Below are positions 6,528 to 14,311 of a DNA stretch of 39,619 bases, piece by piece. The translations under genes were made by a program, and so were the position numbers. Below the pieces are notes generated by a model that was not told the DNA's origin, ran no database searches, and was given only the letters and a program-made list of their open reading frames with translations. The number at the start of each line of letters is the position of its first letter. The first letter of the stretch is position 1. The DNA is from an uncultured Bacteroidales bacterium (GTDB lineage: Bacteria > Bacteroidota > Bacteroidia > Bacteroidales > Paludibacteraceae): the NCBI GenBank assembly GCA_902765485.1, contig CACWZZ010000019.1:1-39619 (forward strand). Reading direction: 5' to 3'.

Positions 6528-7760
6528 ATGCCGGAGATCATACTGCATTATATATGGGAGCATTGCCTGTGGGCGGGATACGCACAACAGACGACGGACG
6601 GTCGGTCGGTGGAGATCCTGTCGGTGGGTGAGCACAACCGAGACGCAGGACCGGACTACAGCCATGCACGGATCCGGATCGACGGCAAAGAGTGGGTCGG
6701 AAACATCGAGATACATGTCTCTTCCGGCGACTGGGTCAAACACCGCCACCATCTGGATCCGGCGTACGATAATATCATCCTGCATGTCGTTCGGACGGCG
6801 GACAAGCCGGTGTATAACTCGCACGGCGAACTGATCCCGCAATGCGAACTCAATTACCCGGGCGACCAAGACTACCTCTCTGACCTCTTCGTTTCAGCCC
6901 AACAGATGGATAGCGCCATCAGCCGCATCGGCTGCGCCGAGCAGCTGATCCACGACCCTGATTTGATCACAGCAGGTTGGCGAAAGACACTGCTGAACAA
7001 ACGGCTGGAGTGCAAAAAAGCGTCTATTGACCGGCTGTTGGAGATCACCAAAGGCAGTTGGGAACACGCGCTCTATATCTCGCTTGCACGCAATTTCGGA
7101 TTCCACACCAACAGTCTGCCGTTTGAGCAACTGGCTATCAACACACCCCTCTCGTACCTCCAGAAACACCGCAACAGCCTTTTCCAACTAACCGCCCTGC
7201 TGATGGGTCAGGCGGGGCTTATCAAAGAAGAGGAAACCGACCTTAAGAAAGAGTACGAATTTCTGCGCACCAAATTCAGCCTGACGCCCATGGATCCAAG
7301 TATCTGGAAACATGCCCGAATGCGACCGCAGAACAGCCCGGAGTTGCGAATCAGGCAATTTGCACAACTGATTTATCAGTCCGAGTCGCTGCTCAGTAAG
7401 ATCCTCGATACCAACGACTTAAAAGACCTCATTTCGCTCTTTGAGTTCAGGGAAATTAATGTGCCGCCGCTGGGCAGAAGCAGTATAGACATCTTGCTGA
7501 TTAACACCGTCATTCCGTACAAATACGCGTTCGCGAAACGCCATAACAGCCACTGGGACGCATTCGCTATGATGGAACAGATTCCGGCGGAGAACAATAG
7601 TATCATTCGCCAGTGGCGGGTGTTGGGACAAGAGGTGAAGAACGCCGCAGACACCCAGGCACTGCTGCATCTATACCAAAACTACTGCCAACACCACGAG
7701 TGTATCAACTGCGAAGTGGGGTACCAGATTTTCCAAGACAAACAACTCAAACTCTTCTGA
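6528..7760 (+). CDS. DUF2851 family protein
   Basis: A 410-residue protein of the DUF2851 family, found almost only in Bacteroidota. It begins MPEIILHYIWEHCLW and carries the family hallmark NRDAGPDYSHARIRIDG followed by WVGNIEIHVSSGDWVKHRHH. This early part has the shape of a nuclease-like active site (D, E, H residues in strands), but no activity is established. The C-terminus has the family-type cysteine pair in CQHHECINCE. The open frame runs further upstream, but those codons lie inside the promoter; ATG 6528 gives the usual family length. A short TTCAAATCGTAAATC repeat fills the 5' leader. The next gene starts one base after the stop, so it is the first gene of a three-gene operon. Confidence 0.88.
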   Translation: MPEIILHYIWEHCLWAGYAQQTTDGRSVEILSVGEHNRDAGPDYSHARIRIDGKEWVGNIEIHVSSGDWVKHRHHLDPAYDNIILHVVRTADKPVYNSHGELIPQCELNYPGDQDYLSDLFVSAQQMDSAISRIGCAEQLIHDPDLITAGWRKTLLNKRLECKKASIDRLLEITKGSWEHALYISLARNFGFHTNSLPFEQLAINTPLSYLQKHRNSLFQLTALLMGQAGLIKEEETDLKKEYEFLRTKFSLTPMDPSIWKHARMRPQNSPELRIRQFAQLIYQSESLLSKILDTNDLKDLISLFEFREINVPPLGRSSIDILLINTVIPYKYAFAKRHNSHWDAFAMMEQIPAENNSIIRQWRVLGQEVKNAADTQALLHLYQNYCQHHECINCEVGYQIFQDKQLKLF

Positions 7761-7761
7761 T

Positions 7762-8358
7762 ATGTTCGTTTCCATCACAGACCATATAGCTTTGGACCGC
7801 GAACGGCGGATCGTGCGCGTGGACGAGAAAGAAGTGTCCCTCACGGGCTTGGAGTTCGGGCTGCTGGAGTACCTCGCTACGCACCCCAATAAGATCTGCA
7901 GCAAAGAGGAACTGATCGACCATGTATGGGGCAACCGCTTCCAATACGATATGGGCACGATTGATGTACACCTGAATGCCATTCGCCGCAAGACAGGGTG
8001 GACTAAAAGCCGCCCGATCGAGACCTTGCGCGGACTGGGGCTGGTCTTTCGGACGGAAGAGAAACCCGTCGTCTATACCATTGACTTGCAGTCTTTTGCT
8101 GCGCAGTGGGTGCAACGACATGCCGTGGAGTTAGCCGGAAAAAGTATCATTCCTTCTGTCCACCTCACGCCGTTTGTGAACGATCTGAGTATCGCGCCGG
8201 AAGCATTGAGCGGCTTGCTGGACGCCGTGCTCGCAGCACTACTGCCCAATGCCCAACCCGGTTTGCTCAAACTAACCAGCAAGCTGACGATCCAGCATTT
8301 TGTGCTCTCTATCGACCTGAACGGCACAATTAATGAACTGAAAATACCTATTGCATAG
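7762..8358 (+). CDS. OmpR-type winged-helix protein with a possible degenerate HATPase tail
   Basis: A 198-residue protein without a receiver domain. Residues about 8-95 form an OmpR/PhoB-type winged helix (VSLTGLEFGLLEYLATHPNK, SKEELIDHVWG, DVHLNAIRRKTG, ETLRGLGLVF). The remaining ~95 residues are not typical for this class. EALSGLLDAVLAALLPNAQP followed by beta strands (LKLTSKL, HFVLSIDLNG) resembles the N-box region and core strands of a histidine-kinase ATPase domain, but the Asn and glycine motifs needed for ATP are missing. The assignment of the second half is an inference. It is the middle gene of an operon, one base after DUF2851 and two bases before the metallopeptidase gene. It probably binds DNA; its signal input is unknown. 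Confidence 0.75.
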   Translation: MFVSITDHIALDRERRIVRVDEKEVSLTGLEFGLLEYLATHPNKICSKEELIDHVWGNRFQYDMGTIDVHLNAIRRKTGWTKSRPIETLRGLGLVFRTEEKPVVYTIDLQSFAAQWVQRHAVELAGKSIIPSVHLTPFVNDLSIAPEALSGLLDAVLAALLPNAQPGLLKLTSKLTIQHFVLSIDLNGTINELKIPIA

Positions 8359-8360
8359 AT

Positions 8361-10325
8361 ATGAAACAATCTTTTTTCAAAGCCCTTGCGGCTATTATTA
8401 TGATGACTAACTGGATTGGATGTACTACTTCGGACAAGCAACAAACACTGTACGAAGGGATCGTTTTTTCGGACGCCCGCATGGAGCGGGGTGTGAAACA
8501 GGCTGCTGCCCTTTGGACTGAACAAGACGGGTCGGCTGCCGATTTCCGCGAGTTTGTAGAGCACAATTATGCACGGACGGAAGAGGAGCGGAACACGCTT
8601 TTTGAGAGCCTCAGCCGGATGATGGAGAAAATGAACGAGAGTGCCGACATGCTGAAGGTCGAACTCCTCAAACCGACCCAGCTCATGAATGCCGGCGAAC
8701 CGACGGATATAGACTGGATCATGTCCGGCTACGACCCGAGTGCACACATGATGGATGACCTCTTTGCTAACAAAGTGGCGTTTATCACGATTCTAAATTT
8801 CCCTTTTTATACCTTGGAGGAAAAGAATACGCTTGGCGAGCACTGGACGCGCCGCGAATGGGCGGAAGCACGATTGGGAGATGTCTTCACAAGCCGTATT
8901 CCCGCTAAGGTCAAAACAGCCGAATCGGAAGCACTCGCAGCAGCAGAGAACTATATTGCCGATTATAATATCTGCATGGACCGCCTGCGCACGGAGGACG
9001 GACGGCAGATCTTCCCGGATGGCATGAAGCTGTTGAGTCACTGGAACTTACGGGACGAACTGAAGGTCAATTATTCCAATCAGGAGAAGCAGGAGATGAT
9101 CTACCAAGTTATGCAACGTATTGTGCGTCAAGAGATTCCACTCTCCGTCATCAATAATGCCGGACCGGAATGGTACCCCTATAGCAATCGGGTCGTGAAC
9201 GGAGAAAGCACCCGCGAACCCGACACACGATACCAAAAAATACTGGATATTTTTCATACCATGCAGCAGGTGGACGCCTATTGCCCCAATATGCCCACAG
9301 CGATCATTCGCAATTTCGAAGGAGACATCGAGATTCCTGCCGCCGAAGTGGACAGCCTTTTCTGCCAACTCTTATCCTCCGAACAGGTCAAGACCGTAGC
9401 AGCCGAGATACAGACCCGCTTGGGACGCGAGTTGAGACCATACGACATCTGGTACGACGGTTTTAAGGCACGCAGTAACATGGACGAAGAAGCACTCTCT
9501 GCCGAGACACGCAAGCGTTTCCCCGATCCCATCACATACGAAAAGAAAATAGCATCCATGCTCACCATGCTCGGTTTTCAGAAGGAGAACGCGGAAGATA
9601 TAGCCCGTCATATAGTAGTCGAACCCGCACGCGGATCGGGTCACGCGTGGCCCTGCGTCGGCAGGAACGAACCTACACGTCTTCGGACACGTATCGCGTC
9701 CGAAGGAATGGATTACAAAGGCTATAACATCGCCGTCCACGAGATGGGACATAATGTAGAGGAAGTGATCAACCTTTACCGGATGGACGAGTACATGCTT
9801 CATGGTATTCCGAACACCGGTTTCACGGAGACAAGCGCCTTCCTCTTTCAGTCGCGCGACCTGCAGTTATTAGGCTACGGCAAGCAGACCATGAACCGGG
9901 AAACCGTCATGGACCAGTTCTGGGGAATGTATGAGATCATGGGCGTCAGCCTGGTGGACATGCGAATGTGGCAGTGGCTGTATGCTCATCCGAAAGCGAA
10001 TGCCGCCGAACTGAGAGAAGCCGTTCTGGCGATCGCCGCTGAGGTTTGGAACACCTATTACGAACCCGTTCTCGGCGAAAAAGACTGCGTCTTGCTGGCG
10101 ATCTACTCCCACATGGTCAACAGCCCGATGTACCTGCCTAATTATCCGATCGGACATATTATCCAGTTCCAGCTGGAGCAAGCGCTGGCGGATAAAGAAG
10201 GGCGCGAATGGGCGGAGTCCTACGAGCGTTGGTATCGTTTAGGCAGACTCACACCCCAACAATGGATGAAACAAGCAGTAAATGGAGAACTCTCCGTACA
10301 GCCTATATTGCAAAAAATACAGTAA
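8361..10325 (+). CDS. Zinc metallopeptidase lipoprotein (HEMGH, M2/M3-like gluzincin)
   Basis: A 654-residue protein with an N-terminal lipoprotein-like signal ending WIGCTTSD, so it is probably envelope anchored; tryptophan at -3 is not a classic lipobox. The zinc site is HEMGH in NIAVHEMGHNVEEV at about residues 459-463, with a probable third ligand in NTGFTET about 30 residues downstream. This matches the order seen in angiotensin-converting-enzyme-like M2 peptidases (HEMGH ... PGFHEA) and, more loosely, M3 oligopeptidases. The protein is otherwise largely helical, as expected for these families. It probably cleaves oligopeptides outside the cytoplasm. It is the last gene of the DUF2851 operon (2-bp gap). 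The exact peptidase family should be treated as open. Confidence 0.75.
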   Translation: MKQSFFKALAAIIMMTNWIGCTTSDKQQTLYEGIVFSDARMERGVKQAAALWTEQDGSAADFREFVEHNYARTEEERNTLFESLSRMMEKMNESADMLKVELLKPTQLMNAGEPTDIDWIMSGYDPSAHMMDDLFANKVAFITILNFPFYTLEEKNTLGEHWTRREWAEARLGDVFTSRIPAKVKTAESEALAAAENYIADYNICMDRLRTEDGRQIFPDGMKLLSHWNLRDELKVNYSNQEKQEMIYQVMQRIVRQEIPLSVINNAGPEWYPYSNRVVNGESTREPDTRYQKILDIFHTMQQVDAYCPNMPTAIIRNFEGDIEIPAAEVDSLFCQLLSSEQVKTVAAEIQTRLGRELRPYDIWYDGFKARSNMDEEALSAETRKRFPDPITYEKKIASMLTMLGFQKENAEDIARHIVVEPARGSGHAWPCVGRNEPTRLRTRIASEGMDYKGYNIAVHEMGHNVEEVINLYRMDEYMLHGIPNTGFTETSAFLFQSRDLQLLGYGKQTMNRETVMDQFWGMYEIMGVSLVDMRMWQWLYAHPKANAAELREAVLAIAAEVWNTYYEPVLGEKDCVLLAIYSHMVNSPMYLPNYPIGHIIQFQLEQALADKEGREWAESYERWYRLGRLTPQQWMKQAVNGELSVQPILQKIQ

Positions 10326-10365
10326 TACATATCCCTATTTATGGTGATTTAAGCCTGTCTTAAGC

Positions 10366-10379
10366 ATTTCTTAAGAAAT
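10366..10379. promoter_or_regulatory. 14-bp perfect palindrome over the -33 position
   Basis: ATTTCTTAAGAAAT is a perfect palindrome. The -7 element TACTTTTG lies at 10397-10404, so the palindrome covers the place where -33 TTTG would be, and no TTTG is present there. It is a candidate binding site for a dimeric regulator of the broken outer-membrane gene. Confidence 0.4.
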
Positions 10380-10396
10380 ATATCATTTATTTGTTG

Positions 10397-10404
10397 TACT
10401 TTTG
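10397..10404 (+). promoter_or_regulatory. -7 element upstream of the broken OMP gene
   Basis: TACTTTTG matches the Bacteroidota -7 consensus, 25 bp before the first ATG at 10430. The -33 element is not recognisable. Confidence 0.55.
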
Positions 10405-10429
10405 TGGCGAATTTCAAAGCAAAGGTACA

Positions 10430-11086
10430 ATGAATATGCGTGCTAAAATACTGATTATATGTTTATTATGCGCATGTAGCATAACTGCGCAAGTGAGCGA
10501 AGGAATAGCTAAAAATAAAGTCTATCAAGGCTTTTCTGGAGGTATGATGTTACATACCGGATATCTCTTTGGACAAGACTAAAATGCACCTCTTGCAGCT
10601 AACGGACGTTCTGCCAGCCCGCAAGGAGCACTTTTTGGTATCGGAGGAGCTTTGCGAGTGCATTTATGGAAATACCTGCGGACCGGATTCGAAGGATATG
10701 TATCTACTATGCCGAGTACAGCTACCGATTGCAATTCTATTCTTAAACCGGGAAGTTATGTGCGGGTCGGATGCGGAGGAGTGCTGGCTGACTGTTGTTG
10801 GCGGATGGATAAAGTTTGGCCCTATATAGGGGGAGTAATAGGCGGTGGATCTATGAAAGGACTTTATATATTAGAGGGCAATCAAACGAGTTGGAACAAA
10901 GATCCCAACAGCACGTTTCATAAACAACCTTTTTTCTATATCACACCTTATGTAGGATGCGATTATTGCCTTACCCAAAAGGTACATTTAACTTTCCGCT
11001 TCGATTGGATGCTGGCTATTCATCGTAATGAATTAGTCCTGCCTACCGGACCGAGGCTATATTTCGGGTTTATGTTTACACACTAA
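10430..11086 (+). pseudogene. Outer-membrane beta-barrel protein gene, interrupted by an in-frame stop
   Basis: The frame starting at ATG 10430 encodes a signal peptide (MRAKILIICLLCACSITAQV) and KNKVYQGFSGGMMLHTGYLFGQD, then hits TAA at 10580-10582. The same frame continues without a shift: NAPLAANGRSASPQGALFGI, GGALRVHLWKYLRTGFEGYV, a glycine-rich middle, and YVGCDYCLTQKVHLTFRFDW to the stop at 11084. All parts belong to one small Bacteroidales outer-membrane barrel family as I remember it (about 215 residues). A single base change to TAA therefore explains the break. The downstream part shows no further damage, so the mutation may be recent, or the stop may be read through or a sequencing error. 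Confidence 0.75.
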
Positions 11087-11112
11087 ATGAAATAAAAAAT
11101 TATTAATTATTT

Positions 11113-11253
11113 ATGAACTGGACAGGAATTATCATCGGAGCAGCTGTCTTTCTGAGTATTGGCATCTGCCATCCTATTACGATCAAACTGGAGTATTATT
11201 TCGGGCGCAAAGGCTGGTGGGGCTTTAACTCATTTCCAGCATTCGTTGGATAG
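11113..11253 (+). pseudogene. DUF4491 membrane protein, truncated at the 3' end
   Basis: The frame begins MNWTGIIIGAAVFLSIGICH and continues PITIKLEYYFGRKGWW, the hallmark start of the DUF4491 family (about 95 residues, membrane protein of Bacteroidales). After GWWGF the sequence becomes the reverse complement of the end of nadA and stops at TAG 11251, giving only 46 residues. The conserved second half is absent. I infer that a deletion joined the gene to the 3' end of nadA. Nothing marks it as expressed. Confidence 0.6.
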
Positions 11254-12157
11254 AAGAGATAGCTTTTTCGGCTGTCTCTTTTTTTACCTCCATCTCCGGC
11301 TGCTCGTCTCTGAGACACGCGTACACTTTCTCCAACGTGTTCATCCGCATGTACTCGCACTCGTTGCAGCTGCACCCAACTCCTTCCGTCACCTCCGGCG
11401 GAACAGGAATAAACTCCTTGTCCGGACATGCACGCTGCATCTCAAAGAGAATACCGCTTTCTGTGGCGATTATAAAGCGTTTGGCGCTCGATTGGATCGT
11501 GTGCTCCAGCAATGCCTTGGTCGAACCAATTACGTCGCTCTGAGCTAAAATAGGAGCCTTGCACTCCGGATGAGCCAATACTTCCACACCCGGGTTCTCT
11601 TTCTTCAACTGCAGCAATGCCTCCAGCGAGAAACGGCTATGCACATGGCACGCTCCGTTCCACAGCAGCATATTGCGCCCGGTGACCGAATTGATATAAC
11701 TTCCTAAGTTATGATCCGGACCAAAGATGATCTTTGCGTCTTTCGGCAGCTGATCCACGATCTTCTTGGCGTTCGAACTCGTCACCACCACATCCGTCAG
11801 AGCTTTCACATCCGCGCTCGTGTTCACATAGCTCACCACCATGTGATCCGGATGTTGCGCTTTGAATACCGCCAGATCCTCCGCCTTGCAACTGTCCGCC
11901 AGCGAACAACCCGCATTCATATCAGGAATCAGCACTTTCTTCTCCGGACAAAGGATCTTCATCGTCTCGCCCATGAAATGCACGCCACACATTACTAATA
12001 TATCCGCGTTCACGCGCGTAGCCTGTTGCGCGAGCGCGAGAGAATCTCCTATGAAATCGGCTATTTCTTGTATTTCCGGACGTGTGTAATAGTGCGCGAA
12101 AATGACCGCATTCTTCTCTTTTGCCAAACTTCTGATCTTTTCCTTCAACTCCTCCAT
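11225..12157 (-). CDS. nadA: Quinolinate synthase
   Basis: A 310-residue quinolinate synthase A, which condenses iminoaspartate with dihydroxyacetone phosphate to quinolinate in de novo NAD synthesis, in the cytoplasm. Substrate motifs AHYYTRPEIQ, GDSLALAQ, ATESGILFEM and HPECKAP are present. The [4Fe-4S] ligands are expected in MCGVHFMGE, in the GACHVHSRF segment and in GCSCNECEYMRMNT. Length fits the family. No nadB or nadC lies next to it in this window. It is preceded by a 205-bp AT-rich gap shared with corA. Its 3' end covers the truncated DUF4491 remnant on the other strand. Confidence 0.95.
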   Translation of the reverse strand: MEELKEKIRSLAKEKNAVIFAHYYTRPEIQEIADFIGDSLALAQQATRVNADILVMCGVHFMGETMKILCPEKKVLIPDMNAGCSLADSCKAEDLAVFKAQHPDHMVVSYVNTSADVKALTDVVVTSSNAKKIVDQLPKDAKIIFGPDHNLGSYINSVTGRNMLLWNGACHVHSRFSLEALLQLKKENPGVEVLAHPECKAPILAQSDVIGSTKALLEHTIQSSAKRFIIATESGILFEMQRACPDKEFIPVPPEVTEGVGCSCNECEYMRMNTLEKVYACLRDEQPEMEVKKETAEKAISSIQRMLEMS

Positions 12158-12362
12158 CTACCTTCTTATTTTATAAATATTTCTTAATTTTAAAAATCCA
12201 ATGAATATTATATTCTGTTAATTTTGTTAATAACTGCTCTAACCCGTTGATCCACTATTTATTATTTTTAATTTTCACCTTTCCGCAAATGTTATAATTT
12301 TTGATAATTGCAACGTGGAACAGGTTTTGAATTGTGGAACGCAGCACTTGTTAACAATATGT
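12158..12362. other. AT-rich intergenic gap between nadA and corA
   Basis: This 205-bp stretch holds no gene. GTGGAAC occurs twice (12315-12321 and 12334-12340), 19 bp apart, and would be upstream of nadA on the minus strand. I see no clear -33/-7 promoter with correct spacing. The repeat could be an operator, but two 7-bp words are weak evidence. Confidence 0.35.
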
Positions 12363-13313
12363 TTATAACCATTTTTTCAGTCTGAAAATCAACAAGATAA
12401 TTACTACCGAAAGTATCATCAGACCGAGCGCAAAAAGATAGCCCAAACGCCAATGTAACTCCGGCATAAAATCAAAGTTCATGCCGTACAAACTACCGAT
12501 CAAGGTTGGCGGCAGGAAGATAATATTGATGACCGTAAAGATCTTGATGATTCGGTTCTGCTCGATGTTTACCAAACCGAGGAACGTATCCTGGAGGTAG
12601 TCCAGACGGTCAAAACCGAACCGCGTGTAGTCGAAAAGCGAATTGATATCTTTGATGATCATCGTCAGCCGCGGATACAGCTCTTCCGGGAAGAAATCGC
12701 ACTTCAGGAAGTTGGAAATAACGCGCTGTTTATCCATGATGTTCTGTCGGATGATAGTCACTTTTTCTTGCAAGTCCTTGATCTGAACCAGCAAATCTTC
12801 GTCCACGTGATCGCTCTCCGCGTTGATCTGTTGCGATAGTGCGGTAATCATATCCGTCGTGTCCTCGATCATATCCGCATCCTTTTCTACTCGCGTCTCG
12901 AAGAGCGCCACCAACACGTGGTATCCGGTAGGGAAATTACGCGTGTTCACGAATAGTTTCTTGAATGTCTCGTTGAACGTGTCCAATTCATGATCGCGGA
13001 TCGATACCAAGATGGAATTCTTCAAAATGAAGTTCACAGCCTCGGTCTCAAAATCCGACTTCAAGAAGTTCGAGTTCGCTACAATCGAATCGTCCGTCTG
13101 GATATAACGGCTGGAGAACTCGATCTCCTCCATTTCCTCGTCTTCCTGAATATCAATCTTCAGGAATCCCTCCAATGTATCCTCGGTCTTGTCGCTCACA
13201 TCGAGCAGATCGATCCAGATAATATCTTTCTTATCGAGCTCGCGAAGCGCGGAGATAGAACGCGCTACCTTGATCTTCTCCTTATCTTTATAGAATATCT
13301 TGATTTCACTCAT
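12363..13313 (-). CDS. corA: CorA-family magnesium/cobalt transporter
   Basis: A 316-residue CorA/MIT channel for Mg2+ (possibly Co2+ or Ni2+). A long cytoplasmic, mostly helical N-terminal part is followed by two C-terminal membrane helices (IFTVINIIFLPPTLIGSLYG and LGYLFALGLMILSVVIILLI). The signature loop GMN is at residues about 277-279 between them, followed by FDFMPEL. The basic end (RLKKWL) is usual. The start codon overlaps the rsmA stop by 8 bp (ATGAGTGA), so it is the second gene of an operon and probably translationally coupled. Confidence 0.95.
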   Translation of the reverse strand: MSEIKIFYKDKEKIKVARSISALRELDKKDIIWIDLLDVSDKTEDTLEGFLKIDIQEDEEMEEIEFSSRYIQTDDSIVANSNFLKSDFETEAVNFILKNSILVSIRDHELDTFNETFKKLFVNTRNFPTGYHVLVALFETRVEKDADMIEDTTDMITALSQQINAESDHVDEDLLVQIKDLQEKVTIIRQNIMDKQRVISNFLKCDFFPEELYPRLTMIIKDINSLFDYTRFGFDRLDYLQDTFLGLVNIEQNRIIKIFTVINIIFLPPTLIGSLYGMNFDFMPELHWRLGYLFALGLMILSVVIILLIFRLKKWL

Positions 13314-14121
13314 GGCTTTTCTCTATTAAATTAGTTAATTCAATAAATTCTTCAACACTCAGCTGTTCCGGTCTGCGGGTTAGAAAAAACTCTAATCGTT
13401 GATTCTCTTCTCCCTCTGTGGTGGGGTTTACTAATCCCTTCAGAGAATTCCGCATCTGCTTTCGTCTCTGGTTGAAAGCAGTCTTCACTACCGTCTTGAA
13501 CAGCTCTTCATCGCATTCCAATCGTCGTCGCTTATTCCGCGTCATGCGGATCACAGCCGACTTCACCTTGGGCGGAGGGTTGAACACATATTCATCTACC
13601 GTAAATAGATATTCTATATCATAATACGCTTGTAGTAACACACTCAAAATCCCGTACGCTTTCTTGCCGGGCTTCGACGCAATCCGTTCTGCCACTTCTT
13701 TTTGGATCATACCCGAGCACACGGGAATACGGTCCTTGTATTCCAATACCTTAAAGAAAATCTGGCTGGATATATTGTACGGATAATTGCCGATGACGTT
13801 AAATTCGCCTTCGGGATAAAGAATATTAAGGTCGAGTTTCAGAAAATCTCCTTCTATCAGATGCAGCTCTGGGTACCATTCTTTGAGGTACGCCACACTT
13901 TCGCGGTCGATCTCTATCGCCGTGAGCTGTATATTCGGATCTTTCAGCAGAAACTGGGTCAATACACCCATACCGGGACCGATCTCCAATACACGTACTT
14001 TTTCGGTACTTGGTACTTGGTCACTTTGTCCCTTATAGGTGGTCTCAGCAATCCTCTGGGCGACATTCAAGTCCTTCAAGAAGTGCTGACCAAGAAATTT
14101 TTTGGCATGTACTCGCTGCAT
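13306..14121 (-). CDS. rsmA: 16S rRNA (adenine1518/1519-N6)-dimethyltransferase
   Basis: A 271-residue KsgA/RsmA enzyme that dimethylates two adjacent adenines in helix 45 of 16S rRNA with S-adenosylmethionine. The N-terminal KKFLGQHFLKD, SAM motif VLEIGPGMGVLT, the acidic AIEIDRE, the catalytic NYPYNIS and the FNPPPKVKSAVI segment are all present. Between TTYKG and VRVLEIG the protein reads QSDQVPSTEK. This comes from an ACCAAGTACCAAGTACC-type dispersed repeat at 14006-14029 and lengthens a loop that is short in relatives. Its promoter is at 14196-14227 on the minus strand. Confidence 0.95.
   Translation of the reverse strand: MQRVHAKKFLGQHFLKDLNVAQRIAETTYKGQSDQVPSTEKVRVLEIGPGMGVLTQFLLKDPNIQLTAIEIDRESVAYLKEWYPELHLIEGDFLKLDLNILYPEGEFNVIGNYPYNISSQIFFKVLEYKDRIPVCSGMIQKEVAERIASKPGKKAYGILSVLLQAYYDIEYLFTVDEYVFNPPPKVKSAVIRMTRNKRRRLECDEELFKTVVKTAFNQRRKQMRNSLKGLVNPTTEGEENQRLEFFLTRRPEQLSVEEFIELTNLIEKSHE
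14006..14029. repeat. GTACCAAGTACC-type repeat inside rsmA, in frame
   Basis: The plus strand reads GGTACTTGGTACTTGGTCAC; the coding strand contains ACCAAGTACCAAGTACC. It is read DQVPST. The copy in the esterase gene at 1021-1033 is read VPST in the same frame. A looser relative lies at 38351-38386 near the end of the DUF285 gene. Confidence 0.65.
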
Positions 14122-14195
14122 TTTCAGGGTGATAGTCGTCCATAAATTGTTACTTTTAGTTACTAATTTGAAAAGGCACTTACCTTTTGCGGCTG

Positions 14196-14227
14196 CAAAA
14201 GTAGTATTTTTTTTTTACATACGCAAA
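14196..14227 (-). promoter_or_regulatory. Promoter of rsmA-corA
   Basis: Minus strand TTTG (14227-14224), 20-bp spacer, TACTTTTG (14203-14196). It leaves a leader of about 70 bases before the rsmA start. Confidence 0.75.
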
Positions 14228-14263
14228 TAAAATCGTGTTTTGTATGCAATTTTAACGAAATAA

Positions 14264-14295
14264 TTTGCATATTTGGCAAAAAAGCAGTACTTTTG
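14264..14295 (+). promoter_or_regulatory. Promoter of the secreted protein / barrel pair
   Basis: TTTG at 14264-14267, spacer CATATTTGGCAAAAAAGCAG, TACTTTTG at 14288-14295. Transcription would start near 14302 and places the start codon at 14312. Confidence 0.8.
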
Positions 14296-14311
14296 TGCTC
14301 AATTTTACGAA

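Noticed and set aside
10580-10582. Frameshift in the outer-membrane gene
   Set aside because: Codon positions before and after the stop are in the same frame; it is a nonsense codon, not a shift.
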